From positions 496,001 to 560,000 of the forward strand of contig JASNZW010000003.1 in the NCBI GenBank assembly GCA_048499435.1: 64,000 nucleotides of DNA, given 5' to 3'. This DNA is from DAOTWC01 sp048499435 (GTDB taxonomy: Bacteria; Chloroflexota; Anaerolineae; Aggregatilineales; Phototrophicaceae). Below the pieces are notes generated by a model. It was given only the letters and a program-made list of their open reading frames with translations. It was not told where the DNA came from and searched no databases. A program made the position numbers and the translations under genes. Shown here piece by piece: positions 24,025 through 32,452 of this stretch (positions are counted from its first letter, which is position 1; the number at the start of each line of letters is the position of its first letter).

Positions 24025-27000
24025 ATGCGGCGCTGGATTCTGCTGATCGCGGCGGGCGCGGCGCTGTGCGGCAGCGTAATCGGGCTGGCCGCCACCGCCG
24101 CCCAACGCGCTTACGCCCTGCGCGGCTACGTTGACCCCGCGCTTGAGGCCGACTTGCCCTTTCGCGTGCCCCGCCTGGGTGTCAACGCGGAGCTTACGCA
24201 GTACAGCGCCGGTGAGCTGGACGACCAGCTTCAGGCTATGCGCGCGGCGGGCGTGGTCTGGGTGCGGCAGTTTTTCCCCTGGGATCAGATCGAGCCGGCG
24301 CCCGGCGTTTTCGCCTGGGACCGGTGGGATCGCGTTGTCAGCGCCGCCGCGGCCTACCCTGACCTTCATCTGATCGCCGTGCTGGTAAACGCGCCGGACT
24401 GGGCGCGCGCGCCTGGCGGCCGCGGCGCGACAGCGCCGCCCGCTGACGCCGCCGATTTCGCGCGGTTTTCGCGCGCGCTGGCCGCGCGCTATGGCGCGGC
24501 GATCAACCACTACCAGGTGTGGGATGAGCCGAACCTCACCGCCGCCTGGGGCGGCCAGCCGCCCCGCCCCGCGCAGTATCTGGCGCTGCTGCGCGGCGCT
24601 TACGCCGCTATCCACGCCGCTGATGACGATGCCGCCGTGATCGCGGCGGCGCTGGCCCCCACCGTCGAAACCGGGCCTGCCAACATCAGCGACCTGCTGT
24701 ACCTCAGCGACCTGTACGCGCTGGGCGCGCGCGATTACATGGACGCGGTCGCGGCCAAACCCTATGGCTTCGACACCCCGCCGACCGACCGCCGCGTCCA
24801 GCCCGACGTGCTGAATTTTTCCCGCATCGTCGCCCTGCGTGAGGAAATGGTGCGCCAGGGCGACGCCGCCAAGCCGCTGTGGGCGTCTGGCTGGGGCTGG
24901 AACAGCCTCCCCGCCGGCTGGGCCGGCGCGCCTTCTCTTTGGGGCAGCGTCAGCGTTGAGCAGCGCACCGCCTATACGCTCGACGCGCTCGACCGGGCTG
25001 AGCGCGAATGGCCCTGGCTGGCAGGGATGACGCTGTCACACTGGCAGCCAGACGCCCCCCTGGACGATCCGCTGTGGGGCTTTTCGCTGGTAGATCAGGC
25101 CGGCGCGCCGACGCCGCTGCTGCAAGCCCTTCAGCAGCGCCCGCCGGAAACGCGCGCACGCAATGGGCTTTTCGCCGCCGCCAACCCTTACGCGCGCTAC
25201 AGCGGCGTCTGGACTTTCGGGCCGCTCGGCGCGGATATCGGCTGGGTCAACGACAGCAGCGTGCTGTTTGACTTTTACGGCCGCGACCTTGCGCTGCTGC
25301 TGCGCCAGGACGATTACGTCGCTTATCTTTACCCCACGCTCGACGGCCAGCAGCCCAATGCGCTCCCGCGCGACCCTGCCGGCAGCGCTTATATTGTCCT
25401 CACCAGCGACACGCTTCAGCCGGAAACGGGCCTGGTCACGGTTGCGCGCGCGCTGGCCCCTGGCCCGCACACGCTGCGCGTCGTCGCCGATGAGCTTGTC
25501 CTGGAGGACGCTCAGAACCGCTGGGCGCTGGTCGGTTTCGCCGTCAGCGACGGCAGCCTGGCCGCCCCCTATGACCGGCAGTTTATCGTCGCGCTGTTCA
25601 GCGTGCTGATGTCGTCGCTGGCGCTGGCCGTTACCGCCGCCCAGGCCGACTGGGCAGCGCTGCGGCGGCTGGCCGCCCGCGCCGGGAATCGCCTGGGTGA
25701 AGCGGGCCAGCTCGCGCTCAGCGCCGTCACATCGCTGGCCCTGCTGGCTGGCATGCTGTTAACCTGGGGCAGCCCGCCGCCCCTCTTGTTTCGCCAGGAG
25801 CCGGTGCATCTGGGGCTGGCGCTGCTGACCGCCGGCCTGATCTACGTCGAACCAGGCCCGCTGCTCACGCTGCTGGCGCTGGGCGTGCTGTTCGTCCTGG
25901 TGTACAACCGGCTGTCCACCGGCCTTGTCCTGACCCTGTTCTGGTCGCCCTTTTTCCTGTTCCCGGTTGAGCTTTATCGCTTCGCCTTCCCGCTGGCCGA
26001 GCTGATCCTGCTTATCACGGCTGCCGCCTGGGCGCTGCGCGCGCTCGCCGCGCTGGGCCGCTGGCGGCAGGCCGCCATCACCAGCCTGCCTGCCGTGCCG
26101 CTGACGGCGCGTCTGAGCCGCCTCACCCTGCTCGACTGGGCGCTGATCGCGTGGGTGTGCGCCGGCGCGCTCTCGCTCACCTGGGCGCAGTACCGCCCGC
26201 AGGCAGTCACAGAGCTGCGCGTGCTGATCGTCGAACCGGCGCTTTTCTACCTCATCATGCGCACAACGCCGCTGTCGCGCTCCGGCCTTGTCCGCCTGGT
26301 CGACGCGCTGCTGCTCGCCGGCGTCATAGTGGCGCTGATCGGCCTGTACCTGTTTGCACAGGGCGAGGCCACCATCACCGCTGAGGACGGCGCGCGCCGC
26401 CTGGCCAGCGTCTACGGCTCGCCGAACAACGCGGCGCTGTTTCTTGGCCGCTGCATCCCCTTCGCGCTGGCCTTCGTGTTCGCCGCCCCTCAGCGCGCGC
26501 GCCGCGCGCTCGCCCTGCTCAGCCTGCTGCCGATCGGCGCCGCCGTTCTGCTCAGCCAGAGCGCTGGCGCGCTCATCATCGGCGTGCCTGCCGGCGTGCT
26601 GGCGGTCACGCTGCTGGTCTACGGCCGCCGTGCCCTGCCCGCGCTGGCCGCCGCCGCTGTCGTCGGCGCGCTGACGCTGGCCGCCGCGCTGCGCCTGCCC
26701 CGGTTCGCGCGCCTGCTGGATTTCACGGCGGGCACGAACTTCGCCCGCCTGCGCGTCTGGCACAGCGGCCTCAACGTCATCCGCGACCACCCCGTGACAG
26801 GGCTTGGCCTGGACCAGTTCCTTTATGCCTTCCGCGGGCGCTATATCGTGCCCGACGCCTGGCAGGAACCTGACCTGTCCCACCCGCACAACATCGTCCT
26901 CGACTTCTGGATTCGCCTGGGCCTGCCCGGCCTGCTCGTGCTTGTCTGGCTGCAGGCAGCTTTCTGGCGCGCCGCTGCCGCCGCTTACCGGCGCTGGCGC

Positions 27001-27180
27001 CGCCAGGACGCGCTGCGCTTTGCTCTCACAGTGGGCGCGGCTGGCTGCATGGTCAATACACTGGCGCACGGCCTGGTTGATAACAGCGTCTACGTTAACG
27101 ACCTGGCATTTGTGTTCGCCTTTACACTGGGGCTTGTCGCGGCGCTCTCGAACACGGGAGCTATTGACGCCGCCCCGTAA
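24025..27180 (+). CDS. Glycoside-hydrolase-like / O-antigen-ligase (Wzy_C) fusion
   Basis: 1051 residues. After an N-terminal signal/anchor helix, residues 45-375 look like a (beta/alpha)8 glycosidase of clan A: VRQFFPWDQIEPAPG, then YQVWDEPNLTAAW with the acid/base Glu near 168. Where a nucleophile Glu is expected (pattern TEFGW), the sequence is WASGWGW. A beta-sandwich-like region follows. From about 518 there are ten or more membrane helices with the Wzy_C core (VRVWHSGLN-like RLRVWHSGLNVIRDHPVTGLG, about 900-925, and HPHNIVLDFWIRLG). The second half is a polysaccharide polymerase or ligase. The frame is continuous and abuts the lipoprotein gene. The gene is likely one transcript with it. 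Confidence 0.85.
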   Translation: MRRWILLIAAGAALCGSVIGLAATAAQRAYALRGYVDPALEADLPFRVPRLGVNAELTQYSAGELDDQLQAMRAAGVVWVRQFFPWDQIEPAPGVFAWDRWDRVVSAAAAYPDLHLIAVLVNAPDWARAPGGRGATAPPADAADFARFSRALAARYGAAINHYQVWDEPNLTAAWGGQPPRPAQYLALLRGAYAAIHAADDDAAVIAAALAPTVETGPANISDLLYLSDLYALGARDYMDAVAAKPYGFDTPPTDRRVQPDVLNFSRIVALREEMVRQGDAAKPLWASGWGWNSLPAGWAGAPSLWGSVSVEQRTAYTLDALDRAEREWPWLAGMTLSHWQPDAPLDDPLWGFSLVDQAGAPTPLLQALQQRPPETRARNGLFAAANPYARYSGVWTFGPLGADIGWVNDSSVLFDFYGRDLALLLRQDDYVAYLYPTLDGQQPNALPRDPAGSAYIVLTSDTLQPETGLVTVARALAPGPHTLRVVADELVLEDAQNRWALVGFAVSDGSLAAPYDRQFIVALFSVLMSSLALAVTAAQADWAALRRLAARAGNRLGEAGQLALSAVTSLALLAGMLLTWGSPPPLLFRQEPVHLGLALLTAGLIYVEPGPLLTLLALGVLFVLVYNRLSTGLVLTLFWSPFFLFPVELYRFAFPLAELILLITAAAWALRALAALGRWRQAAITSLPAVPLTARLSRLTLLDWALIAWVCAGALSLTWAQYRPQAVTELRVLIVEPALFYLIMRTTPLSRSGLVRLVDALLLAGVIVALIGLYLFAQGEATITAEDGARRLASVYGSPNNAALFLGRCIPFALAFVFAAPQRARRALALLSLLPIGAAVLLSQSAGALIIGVPAGVLAVTLLVYGRRALPALAAAAVVGALTLAAALRLPRFARLLDFTAGTNFARLRVWHSGLNVIRDHPVTGLGLDQFLYAFRGRYIVPDAWQEPDLSHPHNIVLDFWIRLGLPGLLVLVWLQAAFWRAAAAAYRRWRRQDALRFALTVGAAGCMVNTLAHGLVDNSVYVNDLAFVFAFTLGLVAALSNTGAIDAAP

Positions 27181-27222
27181 ACAATGGTGTAATGGGCTGA
27201 AAAGTCAGTGGGGTGCGCGCTC

Positions 27223-27783
27223 ATGAAAGCCAGAGTCAACCGCCTTACCGTTGAACTCCGCCAGGGCGACATTTTCGCCACGCCCGCCGCTGCCATTGTC
27301 GTTGAAACGGACACCAACCTGACACTGGAAGCTGACCTGCTGCGCCGGGCCGGCCCTGAAGTCCAGCAGGCCTGCCGCGAGATCGGCTGGTGCGCTGTCG
27401 GCGCGGCGGTTATCACCTTCGGCGGCTGGCTCCCCTTTGAGCGCATCATCCACGCGGTCGGCCCGCGCTGGGGTGAAGGAACCGAGCGCGCCCGCCTTGC
27501 TCAGGTTACGGCGGCCTGTCTGCGCCTGGCCGAGGCTAACCGTCTGAAATCCGCCGTTTTCCCCCCAATCTCAACCGGCGCGCGCGGCTACCCGGTTGAG
27601 AACTGCGCCCGCACGATGCTTTCGCAAATCGTTGATTACAGCTTCGAGAGCCTCAAACATCTCAGGACAATCATCGTCTGCGTGGACAGCAGCCTCGTTT
27701 TCGACACCTTTCACGCTGAACTGACACGCCAGCTTGCCAGTCTCAGCCAGGACAGCAGCGGGCCGGCGCAAGTTCGGGCATGA
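27223..27783 (+). CDS. Macro-domain protein
   Basis: 186 residues from the ATG at 27223; a GTG five codons upstream is the alternative. It has the macro-domain fold that binds ADP-ribose or related nucleotides. Visible are ELRQGDIFATPAAAIVVETD at the start, IIHAVGPRW in the middle, and FPPISTGARGYPVENCA, the family's substrate-loop region. The usual NAAN at the N-terminal side is replaced by VVETD, so catalysis of ADP-ribose hydrolysis is doubtful. It sits between polysaccharide genes on the same strand. Confidence 0.85.
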   Translation: MKARVNRLTVELRQGDIFATPAAAIVVETDTNLTLEADLLRRAGPEVQQACREIGWCAVGAAVITFGGWLPFERIIHAVGPRWGEGTERARLAQVTAACLRLAEANRLKSAVFPPISTGARGYPVENCARTMLSQIVDYSFESLKHLRTIIVCVDSSLVFDTFHAELTRQLASLSQDSSGPAQVRA

Positions 27784-27843
27784 AAAGTTAACCCGTTGTG
27801 GTAAACTCGCTCCCGGTTCACGCTTCTAGCGGAGGGTGCGGGT

Positions 27844-28779
27844 GTGCGTATTCTAATTACGGGCGGCGCGGGGTTCCTGGGTTCGCACCTGTGCGACCGG
27901 TTTCTTAAAGAGGGCCACCGCGTGATCGCGATGGACAATCTCATCACGGGCAGCGTCAGAAATATCGCTCATCTGGCGGGCAACCCTGACTTCACCTTTA
28001 TCCGTCACGATGTCACCAACTATATTTACGTTGATGGCGACGTTGACGCCATCCTGCACTTCGCCTCGCCAGCCAGCCCAATTGACTACCTGATGTACCC
28101 TATTCAAACGCTCAAGGTGGGCGCGCTCGGCACGCACAACACGCTGGGGCTGGCGCTGGCGAAAAAGGCGCGCTACCTGCTGGCCTCAACGTCGGAAATC
28201 TATGGCGACCCCCTGGAGCATCCGCAGCGTGAGGAATATGTCGGCAACGTGGACGCTATCGGGCCGCGCGGCGTCTACGATGAGGCGAAGCGCTTCGCCG
28301 AGGCGCTCACGATGGCCTACCACCGCTCACACGGCGTTGACACGCGCATCGTGCGCATCTTCAACACCTACGGCCCCCGGATGCGGCTGGAAGATGGCCG
28401 CGTTGTGCCCAACTTCGTCGCCCAGGCGCTGCGCGGCGAGCCGCTCACCGTCTACGGCGATGGCGCGCAGACGCGCAGTTTCCAGTATGTTGATGATCTG
28501 GTTGAGGGCGTTTACCGCCTGCTGCTGTCCGACTTTCATGAGCCGGTCAACATCGGCAACACGCATGAGGTCACTATCCTAGAGTTCGCGCAGGCTGTTA
28601 ACGAGCTGGCGGGCAGCGCTGGCGGCATCACCTACAAGGCAGACCAGCGCATCAAGGGCGACCCGCAAACCCGCCGGCCCGACATCACGCGCGCCCGTAC
28701 CGTTCTCGGTTGGGAGCCGCGTGTGGACCTTCGTGAAGGGCTTGCGCGCACCATTGACCACTTCCGGCAGGTGCTGTGA
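27844..28779 (+). CDS. UDP-glucuronate decarboxylase-like NAD-dependent epimerase
   Basis: 311 residues, GTG start after GGAGGG. Short-chain dehydrogenase fold. The NAD-binding motif is GGAGFLGSHLCDRF, then DNLITGS and LHFASPASP. The catalytic YxxxK is in GVYDEAKRFAEAL. The sequence STSEIYGDP and the overall pattern match UXS-type enzymes, which convert UDP-glucuronate to UDP-xylose for polysaccharides. Other short extended SDRs are less likely. It overlaps the next gene by 4 bp, so it is in an operon with the polymerase. Confidence 0.9.
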   Translation: MRILITGGAGFLGSHLCDRFLKEGHRVIAMDNLITGSVRNIAHLAGNPDFTFIRHDVTNYIYVDGDVDAILHFASPASPIDYLMYPIQTLKVGALGTHNTLGLALAKKARYLLASTSEIYGDPLEHPQREEYVGNVDAIGPRGVYDEAKRFAEALTMAYHRSHGVDTRIVRIFNTYGPRMRLEDGRVVPNFVAQALRGEPLTVYGDGAQTRSFQYVDDLVEGVYRLLLSDFHEPVNIGNTHEVTILEFAQAVNELAGSAGGITYKADQRIKGDPQTRRPDITRARTVLGWEPRVDLREGLARTIDHFRQVL

Positions 28780-30239
28780 CCCGTCTGGCGTCTCTCATTC
28801 AGCCGCGCGCCGCGCTCGATCTGGCCTGGGCCGCGCTGGCGCTGATGGTGGGGCTGGCGGCGGCGCTGCTGCCCGCCGAGCAGTTCTTCATCGCAGCGGC
28901 GCTGGTCGTGCTGATCGCGGCGGCGCTGATCACGCCGGTGGCCGGCGCGGTGGCGCTGTTGATTCTGGCGCCCCTGCGCACGCTGATCGCCACTGAAGCG
29001 GCGCTCGCCCTGCCCCTGGACATCGGGCAGCTTGCGCTGCTCATTACGCTGGCGGCGTGGCTCATGCGTGATCTGGCCGCGCACCGGCGTCTGCCGCGTT
29101 TCACCTGGTCGCCCTTCTTTGTTCCGGTGCTGGTGTTCATCGCCGTGGTGAGCCTGACGGCGTTTTCTGCCCAGTCGGCTCGGCTGTGGCTCAACGAGTG
29201 GCTGAAGTGGGTGCAGGTGCTGCTGCTGCTGCTGTTCGCGCGCTCCGCCGTCGGGCGCAGCGGCTGGCGCTGGCTACTCGCCGGGCTGGTCGTCAGCGCT
29301 GCTGCCAACGCTGCAATTGGAGTCTATCAGTTTTTTGGCGGCAGCGGCGCGCTGCACCTGCTGGTCGCTGATCGCTTTTTCCGCGCTTTTGGCACTTTCG
29401 GGCAGCCGAATCCCTTTGGCGGTTTTATGGGTTTGCTGGCCCCGCTTGCTATCGCCGCTGCGCTGAGCGCCGCCAGCAGTTTTCGCCGCTCGCGCGCCCG
29501 GCGCGATCTGTTCCTGTTCGGTTTTTACGGCGCCGCCGCCGGCGCGCTGCTCATCGGGCTGCTGCTGTCCTGGAGCCGGGGAGCCTGGCTGGGGTTTGCC
29601 GCCGCCGCTGGTGTCGTTGCGCTGCTGCTGCCGCGCCGGCGCTGGCACGGTGGGCTGCTGCTGCTGGCGACAGCGGGCCTGCTGCTGGGCCTGTGGGCGG
29701 GCGGCCTGCTGCCCGCCACTGTCACCGCCCGCATCGCCAGCGCGGCGTCAGAGCTGTTTTCGTTCAGCGACGTGCGCGGCGTGGACATTACAACCGACAA
29801 CTACGCGGTCGTTGAGCGCCTCTCGCACTGGCAGGCCGCCCTCAATATGGCGCGCAGCCACCCCTGGCTGGGCGTCGGCATGGGCAACTACGAGTACGCT
29901 TATCCGGCTTACCGCCTTATCAACTGGCACGAGCCGTTAGGCCATGCGCACAACTACTACCTGAATATGCTGGCTGAAGGCGGCATCGTCGGGTTGATAG
30001 GTTACAGCAAGCTGTGGCTGCTTATAGTGGTCCTGACATGGCGGGCGGCGCGCCATCCTGACGCGCCCACGCGCCTGATCGCGGTCGGGCTGCTGGGCAG
30101 TTGGACCTATCTGCTGGTGCACAGCCTGTTCGACAATCTGTATGTCAACAACCTGTTTCTGCATATCGGAGTTATGCTGGGGATCGCGTCCATCCTCTAC
30201 GATGATGCCCGGCACTATGTCACTTTGAGGTCGCTATGA
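28776..30239 (+). CDS. O-antigen ligase/polymerase family membrane protein
   Basis: 487 residues, GTG start overlapping the epimerase stop. About ten to twelve hydrophobic helices. The Wzy_C core includes VERLSHWQAALNMARSHPWLGVGMGNYEY (about 340-370) and GHAHNYYLNMLAEGGIVGLIG. It is the second such protein in the cluster. It likely polymerises or transfers a polysaccharide repeat at the outer face of the membrane. ATGA overlap with the GtrA gene downstream supports co-translation. Confidence 0.88.
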   Translation: MTRLASLIQPRAALDLAWAALALMVGLAAALLPAEQFFIAAALVVLIAAALITPVAGAVALLILAPLRTLIATEAALALPLDIGQLALLITLAAWLMRDLAAHRRLPRFTWSPFFVPVLVFIAVVSLTAFSAQSARLWLNEWLKWVQVLLLLLFARSAVGRSGWRWLLAGLVVSAAANAAIGVYQFFGGSGALHLLVADRFFRAFGTFGQPNPFGGFMGLLAPLAIAAALSAASSFRRSRARRDLFLFGFYGAAAGALLIGLLLSWSRGAWLGFAAAAGVVALLLPRRRWHGGLLLLATAGLLLGLWAGGLLPATVTARIASAASELFSFSDVRGVDITTDNYAVVERLSHWQAALNMARSHPWLGVGMGNYEYAYPAYRLINWHEPLGHAHNYYLNMLAEGGIVGLIGYSKLWLLIVVLTWRAARHPDAPTRLIAVGLLGSWTYLLVHSLFDNLYVNNLFLHIGVMLGIASILYDDARHYVTLRSL

Positions 30240-30802
30240 ATTCATTCCCGGCCAACACCGCGCGCAACCCGGTGGACGCGCTCATCCTGAATGTCGCCGC
30301 CCGCTTCGGCGAAAAATCCAGGGAGGTTGAGCGCTTCCTCAAGTTCGCTGTGGTGGGCGTCATCGGCGCTGTCGTAGACTTCGGCACGCTCTTTATTCTG
30401 CAGGCGTCTGTCATCCCGCCGACCAGCGCGCTTAACGTCATCGCGGCGACCACGCTGGCGTTTATCGCCGCTATCATCAGCAATTTCGTCTGGAATCGCT
30501 TCTGGACTTACCCCGATTCGCGCAGCCGTTCTGTGCGCCGCCAGCTCGCGCTCTTTACGTTCATCAGCGTGATGGGCTGGCTTGGCCGCACGCTCTGGAT
30601 TGCGCTGTCGTATGCCTGGCTCGGCGCGCTGCTGCTGCCGCTGCTGCTGCCAGAGATCCGCCTGCTGCGGCCCGGTTATGTCCCTTCCCCCACGGCTGAA
30701 GCGAAACTTGGCACGATCGCCGCCCAGCTTATCGGTGTGATTATCGTTATGTTCTGGAATTTCTTTGCCAACCGTTACTGGACCTATAACGACGTCCGCT
30801 AA
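30236..30802 (+). CDS. GtrA-family membrane protein
   Basis: 188 residues. GtrA proteins are four-helix membrane proteins thought to flip undecaprenyl-linked sugars or assist lipid-linked glycosylation. The pattern FLKFAVVGVIGAVVDFGTLF starts the fold, and FWNFFANRYWTYNDV near the C-terminus is typical. There are about four helices. It overlaps the polymerase upstream by 4 bp and the glycosyltransferase downstream. The N-terminal 40 residues are hydrophilic. Confidence 0.92.
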   Translation: MNSFPANTARNPVDALILNVAARFGEKSREVERFLKFAVVGVIGAVVDFGTLFILQASVIPPTSALNVIAATTLAFIAAIISNFVWNRFWTYPDSRSRSVRRQLALFTFISVMGWLGRTLWIALSYAWLGALLLPLLLPEIRLLRPGYVPSPTAEAKLGTIAAQLIGVIIVMFWNFFANRYWTYNDVR

Positions 30803-31946
30803 CGCCCCGGTCGTCGCCCTTGACTACACGCCGGCCTATGAACAGGGCGGCGGCATCGGGCGCTATGTGCGCGAACTCGTCGCCGCCCTGGCGCGTATTG
30901 ACGCGCGCACGTCTTACCGCCTGTTTGTGTCAGGGGCCGCGCCGGGCGCGCTTCCCCCACTGCCCGGCGACAACTTTTCCTGGCGCGCAACGCGCCTTAC
31001 ACCGCGCAATCTGGCGCGCGTCTGGCACCGCGCCCGCCTTCCCCTGCCGGTTGAGGTCTTTACTGGCGCTGTGGATTTATATCACGCGGCCGACTTTGTG
31101 CTTCCGCCGCACCTTCCGTCCGCCCGCACGCTGCTTACCGTTCATGACCTGTCCTTCGTCCAGGTCCCCGAAACGGCCAGCCCGCCCCTCAAAGCCTATC
31201 TGGACGCTGTCGTGCCGCGCTCTGTCCGCCGCGCTGACCATATCCTGGCTGACTCCGACGCCACTCGAATTGACCTTATCAACCTTTACGGGCTGCCGCC
31301 CGAAAAAATCACAGTGCTGCTCAGCGGCGTGGACAGCCGTTTCAAACCGGCGCGCGCGGATGAAATCGCCAGTGTGCGCCAGAAATATGGCCTCGACGGT
31401 GTAGAGTTCCTGCTGGCTGTTGGCACAGTGCAGCCGCGCAAAAACTACGCGCGGCTGGCACAGGCTTTGGCGCGCCTGCGCCAGCGCGGTTACGATCTTC
31501 ATCTGGTCGTCGCCGGCGGGGCTGGTTGGCTTGAGGACCCCATTCATCAGGCCGTGCGCGCCGCCGGCATGGAGCAGTTCGTCCACTTTATCGGCTTTGC
31601 CCCGGACGCGGACTTGCCTGCGCTCTACAGCGCGGCCTGCTGCCTGGCCTTCCCCTCGCTTTACGAGGGATTCGGCCTGCCCGTTCTCGAAGCGATGGCG
31701 TGCGGCACGCCGGTCGTTACGTCAAACCTGTCATCGCTGCCGGAAGTCGCCGCTGACGCCGCCCTGCTGGTTGACCCCTACGATGTTGAGGCCCTCGCCT
31801 GGGCGCTGGAGCGCGTCGTCAGCGACACCGATCTGCGCCGCCGTCTGGTAAGCCAGGGCACAACGCGCGCCGCCCACTTCACCTGGGAAGCGTCCGCCCG
31901 CCACCTGCTGGCCGTCTACAGCCAGCTTCTCAGCCGCGCCCCCTGA
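30765..31946 (+). CDS. GT4-family glycosyltransferase
   Basis: 393 residues if begun at the TTG at 30765, which overlaps GtrA by 38 bp. No better in-frame ATG/GTG precedes the conserved VVALDYTPAYEQGGGIGRYV. GT-B fold: the N-terminal acceptor domain, then GTVQPRKNYARLAQA and the donor-site signature SLYEGFGLPVLEAMACGTPVV, with the EX7E Glu residues. It transfers a sugar from a nucleotide donor, probably to the lipid-linked glycan handled by the neighbouring GtrA and Wzy-like proteins. The start is uncertain. Confidence 0.88.
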   Translation: MPTVTGPITTSANAPVVALDYTPAYEQGGGIGRYVRELVAALARIDARTSYRLFVSGAAPGALPPLPGDNFSWRATRLTPRNLARVWHRARLPLPVEVFTGAVDLYHAADFVLPPHLPSARTLLTVHDLSFVQVPETASPPLKAYLDAVVPRSVRRADHILADSDATRIDLINLYGLPPEKITVLLSGVDSRFKPARADEIASVRQKYGLDGVEFLLAVGTVQPRKNYARLAQALARLRQRGYDLHLVVAGGAGWLEDPIHQAVRAAGMEQFVHFIGFAPDADLPALYSAACCLAFPSLYEGFGLPVLEAMACGTPVVTSNLSSLPEVAADAALLVDPYDVEALAWALERVVSDTDLRRRLVSQGTTRAAHFTWEASARHLLAVYSQLLSRAP

Positions 31947-31984
31947 CCAGGTTTACAATTTGCTGAATTAAAACCGCGCACCGG

Positions 31985-31993
31985 TGTTATAAT
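31985..31993 (+). promoter_or_regulatory. Extended -10 element
   Basis: TGTTATAAT is a TGn-extended -10, about 42 bp before the ATG of the beta-flower-like gene. No good -35 is seen at 16-18 bp, as is common for extended -10 promoters. Confidence 0.5.
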
Positions 31994-32034
31994 TGTCGGG
32001 GACGAAAGAACGTAAAAACGCGGGAGGCTGTGCT

Positions 32035-32436
32035 ATGACTAAACCAGCGAAGCCCTTTGTGATCAACCCGGAAACCCCCTTCTTCATCTTTGACACCAAC
32101 GGCGAATGGCACGCCACGCTTATCAACGGCTGTTTGTGGGACGCGAACGGCGAGTATATGGGCTTTGTGCGCGGCGAAAATCACGACGTTTACACTTTGC
32201 ACGGTGAGTGGGTTGGCAACCTCGCGCATGACGGCCGCATTATCCGCCGGCGCATGAGCGAACGCCAGCCGCTGCTCAAAATTCGCCGCCTGCCCCCTCA
32301 GAAGCCGGTCAACCTGCCCGCGCGCGCGCCGCTGCCGCCGCAGCACGCTGAACTCGCGCACACCATGATTGATGTGCTGGACTGGGACCCGGATGTGTTT
32401 AAAAATGTCCCTGATCTTAAATCTGATCTGACCTGA
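32035..32436 (+). CDS. Small protein resembling the 4-fold beta-flower family
   Basis: 133 residues from the ATG at 32035 with ribosome site GGGAGG. Residues 8-65 have repeated beta units ending in G-E or G-x: FFIFDTNGEWHATL, CLWDANGEYMGFV, DVYTLHGEWVGNL. This matches the spacing of 4-fold beta-flower domains as I know them. The C-terminal half is Pro-rich and ends with a short helix. It is soluble, with no signal. The role is unknown, and the family call is by pattern only. It has its own promoter and a 16-bp gap to the AAA ATPase gene. Confidence 0.75.
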   Translation: MTKPAKPFVINPETPFFIFDTNGEWHATLINGCLWDANGEYMGFVRGENHDVYTLHGEWVGNLAHDGRIIRRRMSERQPLLKIRRLPPQKPVNLPARAPLPPQHAELAHTMIDVLDWDPDVFKNVPDLKSDLT

Positions 32437-32452
32437 CAGGCCGCCAGCGCTC

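Noticed and set aside
25759..27069. A 436-codon minus-strand frame over the ligase half of the fusion gene
   Set aside because: Highly basic, Arg/Gln-rich translation typical of antisense of hydrophobic coding sequence.
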